Shown in pieces: positions 10,198-21,797 of a stretch of DNA of 64,000 nucleotides. Position numbers and translations under genes: made by a program. Position 1 is the first letter of the stretch; each line of letters begins with the position of its first letter. This stretch comes from Ariolimax columbianus (Eukaryota > Mollusca > Gastropoda > Stylommatophora > Arionidae): NCBI GenBank assembly GCA_036924085.1, contig JAVGWX010000011.1, forward strand, positions 39,039,470 to 39,103,469, read 5' to 3'. Below the pieces are notes generated by a model. The model ran no database searches, was not told the DNA's origin, and was given only the letters and a program-made list of their open reading frames with translations.

Positions 10198-10215
10198 ATC
10201 TAACCCTAACCCTAG
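10198..10215. repeat. Short interstitial telomere-like motif
   Basis: The run ctaaccctaaccctag holds about two and a half CCCTAA units. This is short enough to be chance or a trace of break repair. Confidence 0.35.
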
Positions 10216-10309
10216 ACTTCCTAAGATGGCAGGATTATGCAGGAAATTCGCCTTTATTCTCGCAGAATGTTTTGACACTCTCAAGGGATCACTCTGCGAG
10301 ATCACTGTC

Positions 10310-10900
10310 TCAAATCCTGTTCTAAAAATATATTTTGTTTTGTTTGGGGTGAATTAAGACGCAAGTACCCGGAACTTTTTGTGTGTAACGACCATTGATT
10401 GCTCGCTGCTGAATCTCAGAATCACCTTTCATTGCTATTCAGAATATCTTCACCGCGTCTCACAATAATTCAGTCATGTATGCAAGAATCATTCCCGACT
10501 CTCGGGTCTCAACATAAAATTCGAAATTCTTTGCAATTTTTGTGTCTGCGGATTTCATGTTCTCTTAATTGTTTAACATTTTATAAAAATGAAATATAGC
10601 CATTATCATAAAACTAGCTCGTCTTTTCCCTGAGGTAGAACGGAAGACCAGGAGTCTAATTGTTAGCAGACAATGTTTCCGTACAGTCGCCAGTGATCAT
10701 TTCTATTCTGTATTGGGGGAGGGGAGGTCAAAACAAAGAGTGCATAGAATATATCACTTGAGAGCGACCCAGGACAGATGGGGGCTCACGTAGATAGAAC
10801 AAAGAGTCAATCCTTGGGGAGGTGTGTCGGAAAATATCCTCTCAGTGGCATGTGCCCCCAAGAGGTCCTAAATGTCAGTTATTAATTTGATAAATCTATA
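10310..10900. other. Unassigned stretch
   Basis: No coding frame, tandem repeat or match to the named families was seen. Confidence 0.4.
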
Positions 10901-10905
10901 TCTTG

Positions 10906-11114
10906 CTCTCTCACTCGTTGTCTCTCTGCCTCTCTCGCTCGTTGTCTCTCTGCCTCTCTCGCTCGTTGTCTCTCTGCCTCTTTCGCTCGTTGTCTCTCTG
11001 CCTCTCTCGCTCGTTGTCTCTCTGCCTCTCTCGCTCGTTGTCTCTCTGCCTCTCTCGCTCGTTGTCTCTCTGCCTCTCTCGCTCGTTGTCTCTCTGCCTC
11101 TCTCGCTCGTTATG
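10906..11114. repeat. 24-bp minisatellite, about 9 units
   Basis: Pyrimidine-rich units start cgctcgttgtctctctgcct and are almost identical. The unit length is a multiple of three, giving an 8-residue periodic frame that is not a gene. Confidence 0.95.
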
Positions 11115-11372
11115 TCAGTTCATTTCCTGTTCTCTCCAGAGCTCTAACTTTACTTCTATTCAATATCACGTTAGCTTCTTGATTGAAACATGATTTTTTC
11201 ATTGCTGGGGATTACATATTTTGTTTGTTTGTTAATATCGCTGCGGATGCTCACACATTTTAAAAAGATTGTTCATCATCATTTCGTGGTTTTGTTGTTT
11301 ACAAGGACCAGGCTACCGTGCAACGAAACTCCTGTCATCTTCTAATCTTACGTTGCCCTTTTTTGTGTTTCC

Positions 11373-11855
11373 ATTTGCCGTCTCCATTTACCGTCCCGAT
11401 TTGCCTTCTCCATTTGCCGTCTCCATTTGCCGTCCCGATTTCCCTTCTCCATTTGCCGTCTCCATTTTCCGTCTCCATTTGCCGTCTCCATTTCCCGTCT
11501 CCATTTCCCGTTTCCATTTCCCGTCTCCATTTGCCGTCTCCATTTTCCGTCTCCATTTCCCGTCTCCATTTCCCGTCTCCATTTCCCGTCTCCATTGCCC
11601 GTCTCCATTTGCCGTCTCCATTTGCCGTCTCCATTTGCCGTCTCCATTTGCTGTCCCGATTTCCCGTCTCCATTTCCGTCTCTATCTGCCGTCTCCATTT
11701 GCCGTCTCCATTTGCTGTCCCGATTTCCCGTCTCCATTTCCGTCTCTATCTGCCGTCTCCATTTGCCGTCTCCATTTGCCGTCTCTATTTGCTGTCCCGA
11801 TTTCCCGTCTCCATTTGCCGTCTCCATTTGCCGTCTCCATTTGCAAATGTATTCC
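11373..11855. repeat. 14-bp minisatellite, about 34 units
   Basis: Units ccgtctccatttgc, with variants gattt, tttcc and tctatctgc. The 14-bp unit keeps frames open on both strands through a 42-bp cycle. A block of about 80 bp around gctgtcccgatttcccgtct occurs twice (11650 and 11713), a later segmental duplication inside the array. Confidence 0.93.
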
Positions 11856-11964
11856 ATCCAATATGGGGGTGTAAAGCCTTGCCCACTGCAGACTAATATA
11901 CAAAAGACAAGTCATTAAGTAATAACAATCTTATAATAAAGTGCATGAAAGATTATGTTCAACA

Positions 11965-12560
11965 GACAATTTTATTTCAGGCCGCAGACCGGCTCTTTCG
12001 CATTACTCCATCTAGGGATCTTGATGATCGCACCACAGTCGCCTTGCACCGGGGAAGAACAGCGAGGCGTTACTCATGTCTAATGGTCAGAGAGTGGGAA
12101 ACCGTCTGAAATCTGCAGGAGATTAAACGTCCAGTATGAGGACGTTTGAGTCAGAGGAGAGTGGGTGCATGGGTAGACATTTTCAAACGGAAGGTAGACT
12201 GTCTTTGATGTTCGGCGACGTGGGAGACCAACAAGCAGGGCAACTGGCACAGTGAAACAGAAGATCGACCAGCTAATCCGTGGCAATTTGTGAGTCACTA
12301 TTGATGAAATAACTGTAGATTTCAACACGAGTTACGGCACAGAAAATTGACCATGATGACCTCGGTTATATGAAAGTGTGAAGCAGATGGGTCCCAATAT
12401 AACTGACAACAAGGTAATAGAGGCCGTCGAAAATTGGTCGAAGCTTACAACAGTTTTCTTTTCCAAATTTCTAGAGGACATCCACAAGTTAGTGGATATA
12501 GTATATTTCCAGACACCGTGAATATGTAGAAAAACAAGACACACACAATGTCGTGTTCGC
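11965..12560 (+). repeat. Dispersed family F, compact copy
   Basis: Collinear with 56440-58490 but much shorter. Shared blocks in order: gggatcttgatgatcgca; one unit related to gaacaacgaggcgttattcg (12057); one related to gtgcatgggtagacatttt (12164); one related to gaccagctaatccgtg (12264); then gaccacctcggtt-like, catccacaagttagtg and gtatatttccagacacc. Each block that is single here is a tandem array in the other copy. No coding region was recognised. Confidence 0.7.
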
Positions 12561-12830
12561 ACTATTGTAAGAATAATATTAATACAATTGATGCTTCTTA
12601 AGTTATTTCTGTGTGTTTAGGAAATGCGCAGAGGAAAGACAGAAACATCGACAGGGTGCAAATACTATGAGAACATGATAATACAGTATGATATGATACC
12701 ATAATGCTCTTTGAGGTTAGCTTTACGGAGAATTCGAAACAAAAACATTTACTAGTATTTCTAACATTTCTATCATCACCCCGGCCGCCGCCGTCTTCGA
12801 CGCTACCACCACCAAGAACACAACCACCAC

Positions 12831-13330
12831 CGTGTGTATGTATGTATGTATGTATGTATGTATGTATGTATGTATGTATGTATGTATGTATGTATGTATG
12901 TGGGTATGTATGTATGTATGTATGTATGTATGTATGTATGTATGTATGAATGTATGTATGTATGTATGTATACATGTATGTATGCATGCACGCACGCACG
13001 TACATACGTACGGTCGGACAGACGGATGGATGGATGGATCAATGGGTAGGGTAGAATGGGTGTGTTGGTGGGTTTTTTGATGGATGGATGCATGCATGCA
13101 TGCATGTCTGTGTTTTGTATATGATTGAATGTGTACGTGGGTAGGTAATATGTGGGTATTTGGGTGGGTAATATGTGGGTGTGTATGTGTACACACATAT
13201 ACTCTCCCTCACACACACGCACACAAAGATACACTCACAAACGTTGTTTTAACAACATACACACAAACACAACGATGATAACAATACACACAGTTAACAC
13301 ATATATTTGCCAACGGATAATGCATTTCCG
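12831..13330. repeat. ATGT microsatellite and derived GT/CA-rich tract
   Basis: An (ATGT)n run of about 150 bp (12831-12990), then gatg, gcat and gtgggt/acac variants. All open frames here are simple-sequence artefacts. Confidence 0.95.
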
Positions 13331-13519
13331 TTGATTACAATTTCTTAGACATTAAACCCCCAAAAGTCCATCGATTGCTTGCTGTCTGCTACAGGTGTTC
13401 CATAGTCAAATCATCAAGAGGACACATTCCATAAAGTTAATGAACTTAGTAAAGACAATTTATTTTTGCCTCAGGTCTTCGCCAAACAAATGTACGTGTG
13501 TTTGTAATATTTATAAGGG

Positions 13520-13915
13520 TTAGGCATTGCCGAGTGATTTGTCAGGGTCTGTGCGTATGACTATGACAAGAATAGCACCACTGCCCCACAGAGAGCATGT
13601 CGTAAGAGGCGACTAACTTTGTGGCATGGCATAACGCCGGCTATAGTTAGGTGGTTTGTTAAGAGCAGAATATATGACGTCTAACAGGCGGGTCTACTTT
13701 GCTGTAATGTTTGAGTCTGTTAATATGCACTCACACATCAGTTAATCACACTCTATAGTGCGGTAATAAGCTGCACCAGCCTATCCCGCTAAGCAGGAAA
13801 TCCTTTCCTGGCTACATCCAAGTCACACCAGAGACGGGACATTGCACAGGGGATTATGCCTCTGTAGAAGTATAGGTCAACTAAGACTTTAGACTAAGAA
13901 AGATTAAGGCTAGGC
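13520..13915 (+). mobile_element. Dispersed family E copy
   Basis: Matches copies at 31026-31398 and 63206-63568 through atgacaagaatagcaccact, gagagcatgtcgtaag, ggcgactaac, gtttgagtct, cctatcccgctaagcagg and the 3' end gtcaactaagactttagac. There is no coding capacity and no clear Pol III boxes. Confidence 0.78.
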
Positions 13916-14221
13916 ATTCGTCATGTCCGTTCATGTTCTATCAAGCACACAACAAGCGTGTCAACTTAATCAGGGGCTAATTGAGCTCATGAAGAGGACC
14001 CTACTCGACTTGTAGATGGACAGTACTTATCATTAATACTAGATGACTTCTCTTATTCTTTGTCTTTTTCCTCTCCTTCTGCATCTTCTGCTAGAGAAGC
14101 ATCCCCATAAACGAACCTGAGCATCATATATAATGAGGTCAAGATCATCGTTAAATACAACTTCAGGTGAAAATAGGATGATTCACACCTCGACATGCGA
14201 AAAGATTTATAATAAATAATT
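13916..14221. other. Unassigned stretch
   Basis: No feature recognised apart from a short pyrimidine run near 14060. Confidence 0.4.
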
Positions 14222-14578
14222 TAAATAGAGAAGAGCAAGTCATCATCTGTAGTCTGAGAACTGGGCATACCAGACTCAAGGGCCATTTTCACAACAAACG
14301 AGGATTGCGACAGATGACATGTGTCCATGTGGGGAGCATACCATGACCGTGGAACACATCCTACAAAGCTGAATGTTCACGCAAGAAGAGAGAACAATAC
14401 TGGTCTCGCGAATCAGATATGAGACAAAAAGCTGTATGGAACTAAAACAGCATTACAACAACGGTGACCTTCGTAAGAGATACCAGGGACCTATATCTGA
14501 TGATGGAAAAAGAAGAAGAGAAAAGAAGAAGAAGAAGAAGAAGAAGAAGAAGGAAAAGAAGAAGAAGAAGAAAAAGAC
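14222..14578 (+). mobile_element. RNase H-type non-LTR retrotransposon 3' end with GAA tail
   Basis: A diverged relative of family J. Plus-strand reading gives EQVIICSLRTGHTRLKGHFH, then after frame slips MTCVHVG, MTVEHILQS, ERTILVSRIRYE and TVTFVRDT. This is the order of the zinc-knuckle-like CxCG...EHLLQ region downstream of RNase H in these elements. An (AGA)n tail follows at 14508-14575. It is frameshifted and inactive. Confidence 0.65.
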
Positions 14579-14584
14579 AAAATT

Positions 14585-14712
14585 ATGTCAGGCCGAAAGG
14601 TGCAGTACAACGAATTTTGTTCTCTGGAAAACACCCTGCTACTTGCACATTCTTTTCCCGGCTTAGTAGTGGGAGTTTAATAACGAACGCCGGCGAAAGA
14701 AGACGATTGATA
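14585..14712 (+). mobile_element. SINE-B copy
   Basis: Matches the blocks gttctctgg..aacaccctgctacttgcac and gtgggagtttaataacgaac also found at 26680 (minus), 36717 (plus), 38820 (minus) and 52355 (minus). In most copies it lies next to a GAA/TTC tract. Confidence 0.6.
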
Positions 14713-14936
14713 AAAAGTTGTTTTCCTGTTAACTAGCAAAGCATACATGGGTCTAAGCTGAATCGTCACGATGTGACCTTGACATATAATCATTTTTATG
14801 AGTTCATGTTATTCGCCACGTATATTAATATTGTGTTTCCTTTGATTGTACTTCGTCTTATTACACAGTTTCTGTTGGAAGATATTTGTGGTCGGTAGAT
14901 TTCGCGGGGAACATTAATGTATATGTTCGATCGAAA

Positions 14937-15610
14937 TGTCGTCATCTTCTTCTACTTCTTCTTATTCTTCTTCTTCTTCTTCTTTTTCTTCTTCGTCTTC
15001 TGCGTCTTCTTCTTGTTCTTGGTCTTCTTCTTCTTCGTCTTCTTCTTCTTCTTCTTCTTCGTCTTCTTTTGTTCGTGTTCTTCGTCTTCTTTTTCTTCTT
15101 TTTCGTCTTCGTCTTCTTCTTGTTATGCTTCTATTCCATCACCATCATTATCATCTACTTCGTCTTCTACTTTTTCTTCTTCGTCATCATTTTCTATTTC
15201 ATCTGCTTCATCATCATCTTATTTTCCATCATGTACGTTTTGACCATGGTCTTCTTCATCATCAATTTCTTCATCGTGTGTTTTTGTATCCACAACGTTT
15301 ACATCTTCTCCAGCATCAATTTCTTCATCGTGTTTTTCTGTATCACCAACGTCTACATCTTCTTCATCATCTTCTTCTTCATCATGTTTGTCTTTTTCAT
15401 AGTCTTCATCATCATCATGATCATCTTGTTTGTCATCACCCTCAATTTGTTCTTCTTCATCTTCTCTCTTTTTTTTCTTTTTTTTCTTTTCTTCTTCATT
15501 ACATTTGTTTCTTCATCTTTTATCTTCTTGTTATTTTTCTTCAACTTCTTCATCTTTACCTGCTTCTTACTTCTCCGATATTCTCTATGTTCTTTCTTGT
15601 TATCTTCCAA
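14937..15610. repeat. TTC/ATC microsatellite tract
   Basis: Interrupted (TTC)n grading into (TTCATC)n, about 670 bp. The 285- and 242-codon frames across it are Phe/Ser/Leu-only simple-sequence artefacts. Confidence 0.95.
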
Positions 15611-15639
15611 TCCCCAAAGAAACATGTCATCTTCTCTTC

Positions 15640-16190
15640 TATATCAAGTACCTCTTATTATTAATTTAGTTTTTATACATTTCTATCAAACCAATGTGAC
15701 TACACCATACTCGACACACCTTCGTACCAGAGTCAATTACTAGGTTTTCACATCCTAATGTTGGAGAGTATTCTGCCCTACCTGTATCATACACAACATA
15801 TGATAAACCATTAAGCGTTCACCTAACATCATTTAAATTTCTGCTTTTATTTCTTTAGTCTTATCTACTTGTATGCGTTGTGCTAATTAATTTATAAATG
15901 GATCTCACCAAATACACGCCACATCGTTAAATCGTGACCTGCCCTGAAATATTTACAATTTGTGTGGCAGGATAGGACAACCAATCCCATTCACAACCTT
16001 CCTGAATTATTTCTTGCAAAATCCCTAGCATGTACAGTGCTACCAATCCTTGCTCCCCTTTTGGGAGTTTGAAGTTTATTATTGTTCGCGTATTGGATTA
16101 TGACATCCTAGTATGTCTTTATTGCAGAATTCCTCAGTTTGGGCCCAACCACGTCTCGGATTCAGTAGTGGCGTTCTGGAGGTCAGAAAA
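15640..16190. other. Unassigned AT-rich stretch
   Basis: Nothing recognised, although it may include more distant mariner sequence upstream of 16195. Confidence 0.35.
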
Positions 16191-16194
16191 TATA

Positions 16195-16443
16195 TGGGTC
16201 AATAAAATGATGTCCGATCCACCATGCTCGCATGACTTGGCATCAATTGTCATCTCCCTGTCCCCAAACATTAGAATCCGCTTTGTGGACTTGGTTTTAT
16301 CTGACGTCCTGGACCTGATTCTTGAACTGAGGGCGTGGTTCCAGGCTCAGGCGAAGGATGTCTACAATCAAGGCATCAGGTCGGCAAATAAAAGATGGAA
16401 GAAGTGTTTCGTCTTGCTGCGTGACTGCATAGGGAGTTACTAA
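16195..16443 (+). pseudogene. Mariner-like transposase, C-terminal fragment
   Basis: The reading DPPCSHDLAS fits the (H)PPYSPDLAPSD block that carries the third catalytic Asp of mariner transposases. WFQAQAKDVYNQGIRS and NKRWKKCFVL then fit the usual C-terminal ...FYxxGIxxLxxRWxKC motif. The N-terminal DNA-binding domain and first two catalytic Asp residues are absent. A 137-codon frame from 16030 covers it, but only the C-terminal half shows similarity. It is directly followed by the 24-bp array. Confidence 0.6.
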
Positions 16444-16449
16444 AGTTCA

Positions 16450-17885
16450 CTCAGCTAAGTGCCTTGACTCTTTCATGCTAAAGTGACTTGACTCTTTAAT
16501 GCTAGTGCCTTGACTGTTTCATGCTAAAGTGACTTGACTCTTTAATGCTAAAGTGACTTGACTCTTTAATGCTAAAGTGACTTGACTCTTTAATGATAAA
16601 GTGCCGTGACTCTTTCATGCTAAAGTGACTTGACTCTTCCATGCTAAAGTGTCTTGAATCTATAATGCTAAAGTTTCGTGACTCTTTCATGCTAAAGGGC
16701 TTTGACTCTTTCATGCTAAAGTGCCTTGACTCTTTCGTGCTAAAGTGCCTTGACTCTTTAATGGTAAAGTGCCTTGACTCTTTCATGCTAAAGTGCCTTG
16801 ACCCTTTAATGCTAAAGTGCCTTGACTCTTTAATGGTAAAGTTTCGTGACTCTTTAATGGTAAAGTGCCTTGACTCTTTCATGCTAAAGTGCCTTGACTC
16901 TTTCATGCTAAAGTGCCTTGACTCTTTAATGATAAAGTGCCTTGACTCTTTCATGCTAAAGTGACTTGACTCTTCCATGCTAAAGTGTCTTGAATCTTTA
17001 ATGCTAAAGTTTCGTGACTCTTTCATGCTAAAGTGCCTTGACTCTTTCATGCTAAAGTGTCTTGAATCTTTAATTCTAAAGTTCCTTTACTCTTTCATGC
17101 TAAAGTGCCTTGACTCTTTAATGGTAAAGTGCCTTGACGCTTTCATGCTAAAGTGCCTTGACTCTTTAATGATAAAGTGCCTTGACTCTTTAATGCTAAA
17201 GTTTCGTGACTCTTTCGTGCTAAAGGGTTTTGACTCTCTCATGCTAAAGTGTCGTGACTTTCCTACTAAAGTGCCTTGACTCTTTCCTGCTAAAGTGCCT
17301 TGACTTATCATGCTAAAATGCATTGCCTCTTTCATGATAAAGTGCCGTTCATGCTAAAGTGCATTGACTCGTTCATGCTATAATTCCTTGACTCTTTCAT
17401 ACTAAAGTACATCGACTCTTTTATACTAAAGGGCTTTGAGTCTTTCATATTAATGTACATTGCATCTTTCATACTAAAGTGCCTTGACGCTTTCATACTA
17501 AAGTACATTGGATCCTTCATACTAAAGTGCCTTCATTCCTTCATACTAAAGTTCCTTGACTCTTTCATACTAAAGTACCTTGACTCATGCATAATATAGT
17601 GCCTTAATTCCTTCATACTAAAGTGCATTCATGCTTTCTTACTAAAGTGATTTTATTCCTTCATACCAACTTGGCGTAACTCCTTCATACTAATGTGCCT
17701 TCGTTCATTTATTCTAAAGTACCTTGACTACTTCATACTAAAAGCCTTCATTTCTTCATACTAAAGTGCCTCCAGTCCTTCATTCTAAACTGCCTGTATT
17801 CCTTCATACTAAAGTGCCTATATTCCTTCATACTAAACTGCCTGTATTCCTTCATTCTAAAGTGCTTTTATTTCTTGATTCTAAA
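16450..17885. repeat. 24-bp minisatellite, about 60 units
   Basis: Units start actctttcatgctaaagtgc. Variants cluster: near-perfect units to about 17330, then units using catactaaagt and losing length regularity to 17885. On the minus strand this yields a repeating 8-residue frame (MKESRHFS), which ends where the array decays. Confidence 0.96.
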
Positions 17886-17889
17886 GTCC

Positions 17890-18255
17890 AAAATGTTTCG
17901 ACAATCCCACCCGTGTACAGCCAACAAGCAAGAGCAGCCATTAACGCCTACACTTTGGCCATTTACCGAGAACCCCTGAGCACATGATAGTACACCCAGA
18001 GCGCAGTGAAGTCGAATCTTAGAAACAGAAAGAAGCATAACAAAACCACTGCCATGACAGTGCTTCAATGGCACCCTGCCGTTTACCCGAATGTGAATGA
18101 TTGGTTGGCTAAGTTCTGAATTAATGAAGACAAGGTAGGGCTGCATTGACTCAGTAACATAATGAGCCAGATCATTAGCAGATTATCGTCCAACACGATA
18201 TATTGAGGATCATTTCATCATTTGCATACATACATATGTATATGAGTATGTGTAT
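17890..18255. other. Unassigned stretch
   Basis: No recognisable coding or repeat similarity. Confidence 0.4.
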
Positions 18256-18256
18256 G

Positions 18257-18328
<72 letters not shown>

Positions 18329-18348
18329 TACATTTACACACAAACACA

Positions 18349-18383
<35 letters not shown>

Positions 18384-18385
18384 AA
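18257..18385. repeat. TA then TC dinucleotide microsatellites
   Basis: (TA)n at 18257-18325 and (TC)n at about 18342-18383, directly before a family D copy. Confidence 0.97.
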
Positions 18386-18395
18386 ATAGGGAAGG

Positions 18396-18760
18396 AAGAC
18401 TAACGTCTGGTCAGGCAAGATATACTGATAAGACATGTTAGTCAGGGTCAGGCAAAATATACTGATAACACATGTTAGTCAGAGTCAGGCAAAATTTACT
18501 GGTCAAGACTCTCGTCTTGGCTTCCTAGTTTTTCATGGCAGCCTGGCTAACAAGTGTGAGGAATCGACGTGATCCCCGTAGTAGTTAGTGACACGCAGAC
18601 GAAGCCCATCATAGCACAACTGCCTGGAGGACCCAGTTCCACCTTCTTCAGTTCACTTGGGATGTGAGGAAAGCTACTGCAATACGCCACGTAACGTGCT
18701 TTTCAGGGCGCACGCAAGAGAAAACCTACTCATTGTGAGCATTCGAAACAACAACAACTC
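18396..18760 (+). mobile_element. Dispersed family D copy
   Basis: Begins with two to three 37-bp head units (aacgtctggtcaggcaagat, ending gttagtcagg). It continues ggcagcctggctaacaagtg, atcgacgtgatccccgtagt, cacgcagacgaagcc, gatgtgaggaaagctactgc, and closes with gcgcacgcaagagaaaac and an AACAAC tail. The order is shared with copies at 21798, 25105, 29995, 48262 and 55745. Confidence 0.82.
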
Positions 18761-18797
18761 TCTCTCTCACACACACGGACACACAAAATGCACACAC

Positions 18798-18840
18798 ACA
18801 CCTACACACACACACACACACACACACACTGCATATACAT
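18798..18840. repeat. CA microsatellite
   Basis: A (CA)n run following family D. Confidence 0.95.
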
Positions 18841-18845
18841 TAACC

Positions 18846-18857
18846 ACTATGAGTAGC

Positions 18858-18914
<57 letters not shown>

Positions 18915-19952
18915 GTCCATCGCAAGCGAAGATGGTGACAGCGTCAGACATGTTTATTCAGATGTGACCGCATTTGACTGTACAGTTCGATCTGAGCGTT
19001 AATAACTTTACTGCACGTAGGGCACACCTGAACAGCATTTGTAGTTGGGCAGTCTTGCATTCTTTCCTTTCGTCCAGCTCGCCTTTCCTGCGCTTCCGTG
19101 TTGGTCCTCTACCCAGTGGTGCAAACACGATGTGTGACGGCAGTGCGAGAGGCTGAGCGGTTCGGAGCAAGCAGCTCCCAGTCAGCAACATCAACGGAAA
19201 GACTTTTCAAAGAAACTTTTAGAGTATTTTAGTATCGGTTCTTTTTCAGCAGCTACTACCAACACCTCTGACATGAATGTTCTTTCGTCAGAAAGACTGA
19301 TCATTTCATGTTCTTTCTCGTGTATAATTCATGATTGCTTTACTCAATGATACTGCTTGCGTTAAATATGCATACACGCAATGTATTTGTACCGTTCTAA
19401 GGATCAGTTCTACCCATCTTATGTGGACTCTGCTGTTTGTCTCTACGAAATATCTATTCATTATTTAATTGTTTGTCTGTTTCATTCCATCATTGGCTCT
19501 TTTCGTCTTGCCAGACGATATTAATTGTGCTTTGAAAAAATGATATGTAACTACAGTCCATGACGGTAACGAATGTGACTCGTAAGATCATTCAGTACAG
19601 AGACGCGTCTTCCACTGTGTGTGCAAGGTAAGCCAGGACCGTTTGCGGCATCGCATAGTGTGGCGTGTCTTCTCAAACGCTAAGTCTTCAGCCTATCAGC
19701 AATCAGTATCTCCTTTGTCTGTATCCCATTCTTACTCCTGCCCCTCCATGTAACACGATTCATGGCGTCCTGCTCCCATGATTCCAAATCGATGCCAGCA
19801 TCATTCATGTCCCGCTTGCATACATCTTTGTACCGAAGTAGTGCCCGGCCCCGAGACATTTTCCCCAACTGTAATTCCTCATACAGAAGATATTTTGGTT
19901 GTCTGTTTACACTATGTTTTATTATACGCCTTTTGTAGTTCCAGAAAATCAT
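18846..19952 (-). mobile_element. RTE-type retrotransposon 3' end with AACT tail, split
   Basis: The minus-strand segment 19952-19680 encodes RGRALLRYKDVCKRDM, then DAGIDLESWEQDAMNR, the region after the reverse transcriptase. At 19055-18950 it resumes with the C-terminal Cys/His finger (CPTCSKVINAQIELYSQM, then RSHLNKHV and a stop). The element ends in a (TTAG)n/(CTAA)n tail at 18850-18914. About 500 bp between the two parts does not look like coding sequence, so an insertion or strong decay is likely. The tetranucleotide tail fits RTE-type elements. Confidence 0.75.
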
Positions 19953-20194
19953 GTATGCGTATGACCGAAATGGAATGTCCGAAAGTGTAGGGTGGAAGCG
20001 ATCAACGGGGACTGACTACCAAAACAAAGACAATGATTATGGTGATAATAAGTCAGCTCAATTCGCTTGTTGAATGTTAGTTATTAACTTTATGAAGTAA
20101 TTTGGTTTCTCCAGACATTCAAACTGTGCGCAGTGATCATTTTAGTCTATACATACGCAATGAATGCATGAGACGATATCTCTTAATTTAGTTT

Positions 20195-20523
20195 CTTCTT
20201 CTTCTTCTGCGTACACAGTCAGACAGCAACCATTATTTTTTCGAAAAAAGCGGCGGTCGTCCTGAGACTCTCGCCACTACCATAGAGCTTGTCTTGCAGT
20301 TCCACTGGCAATGGCCACATCTGCTCTCTCTGATCCCCGTATGTCGGGCAGTTCTGCAGCAGATGTTCAGTGGTCATTTTACCAGTACCGCACGGGCATT
20401 CGTCGGTACACCCTATCTTCAATTTGTTGAATAGGTGGTACCTCAGTCTATTGTGGCCAGTGCGAAGTCTGAAGACAACGACCTGCTATCTTCGGTTCAA
20501 CTGGTAATAGGCATCGTTTTTGG
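20195..20523 (-). mobile_element. Family J copy, 5'-truncated, with 12-bp target-site duplication
   Basis: Encodes the end of the element: an NRR..VVVFRLRTGHNRLRYH region, KIGCTDECPCGTGKM, EHLLQNCPTYGDQ and AAFFEKI, then a stop and a GAA tail (TTC at 20193-20207). The flanks carry ttaatttagttt at 20183-20194 and again at 20524-20535. Truncation removes reverse transcriptase and most of RNase H. One stop follows NRR. Confidence 0.88.
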
Positions 20524-20744
20524 TTAATTTAGTTTAATTAGTTTAGTTCAATAATCAACGTCGTTGCATACGGTGTAACCAATAAGTGCTCTGTTATAAT
20601 CCTTATTTTTGGAGATCTCAGAACATTGCACGATCTCCGTAGCATCGGTGATGATCGAGTAATAGATTGGGTATTTTTAACATAATATTCAATAATGCCC
20701 GGACAGCGGCCGCTAAGCTTACTCTTTTCGATTTCCAACTGCCG

Positions 20745-20917
20745 ATGGATTTTTAACGTGTACGACCACTGCACACGGGGGTCCGCTCTTCTGTCTAGAG
20801 ATCCGTGGAAATACCAGAACGTCCACGTGAATAAATCCCGGTCTTCATCGTGATTTGAACCTGCGACTTCCAGCACACGAGGCCGATGTCTTACCTCGAG
20901 ACCACTCAGTTCCCATA
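20745..20917 (-). mobile_element. SINE-3 copy
   Basis: Reverse complement reads gggaactgagtggtctcgag, then gtcgcaggttcaaatcac, then gggatttattcacgtgga, the same order as the copy at 3258. Confidence 0.68.
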
Positions 20918-20944
20918 TCCCATTTATACATCAGCCATAACCAA

Positions 20945-21265
20945 ACCTAGTAGACACACATTCCTTGACATCTTCGTACCATCACCTCCTTGATCTACCT
21001 CTACCTCTCGTATCATTCGCCATACCTTCCATCCCCGCTCTCGCAAGACCGTTGCGTCTTTTAATATGATCAAAGTATTTACATTTTTTGCAATTTGTGA
21101 TTCAGTTCTCCATTACAATGCGCATCTCTTGTCGAATGTCTGCACTCTTTTTTTTCGATCCGTGGTATTTTGAGGACCTTTCTATAACATTTCGACTCGA
21201 AGGACTCCAGGTTGGGTAGCTGTCCATTCTTTGCATTCTAATGTTGCCGATAGAAAAACACAGGT
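20945..21265 (-). pseudogene. Non-LTR retrotransposon C-terminal fragment
   Basis: Minus strand gives LESFESKCYRKVLKIPRIEK, an IRQEMRIV-like piece after a frameshift, and a VLRERGWKVWRMIREVEV end. It resembles the fragment at 47295, which has MCYRKI..IPWTEKKTNVDIRQR. It is frameshifted. Confidence 0.6.
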
Positions 21266-21352
21266 TCTGAAAATGTTTACTTGTCTCGGTTTGCTGGTAT
21301 TCTGTGATAATTTCCTCAGGTTGTGTTTTTATGCAGAAAGTAACTATTTGCC

Positions 21353-21728
21353 CACCTGAAAGCTAAAATCGCCCACCTGAATCGCCCACATGAAAGCTAA
21401 AATCGCCCACATGAAAGCTAAAATCGCCCACCTGAAAGCTAAAATCTCCCACCTGAAAACTAAAATCGCCCACCTGATAGCTAACATCGCTCACCTGAAA
21501 GCTAAAACCGCCCACCTGAAAGCTAGAATCGCTCATCTGAAAGCTAAAATCGCCCACCTGATAGCTAAAATCGCCCATCTGAAAGCTAAAATCGCTCATC
21601 TGAAAGCTAAAATCGCCCACCTGAAAGCTAAAATCGCCCATCTGAAAGCTAAAATCGCTCATCTGAAAGCTAAAATCGCCCACCTGAAAGCTAAAATCGC
21701 CCACCTGAAAGCTAAAATCGTCCACTTG
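21353..21728. repeat. 21-bp minisatellite, about 18 units
   Basis: Units start ctgaaagctaaaatcgccca. The 7-codon period gives KAKIAHL on plus and FSFQVGD on minus. These look protein-like but have no flanking gene. Confidence 0.95.
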
Positions 21729-21797
21729 TGGGCTGTAGCATCCATCTTGGAGAGCACTGACAGAAATGTATATACTGCGATTACAGGCCCTGCAACT

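Noticed and set aside
10198..10215. A telomere or chromosome end
   Set aside because: Only about two and a half CCCTAA units, with ordinary repeat sequence on both sides.
14936..15664. A serine/leucine-rich protein
   Set aside because: It is a pure TTC/ATC microsatellite translation, open in several frames.
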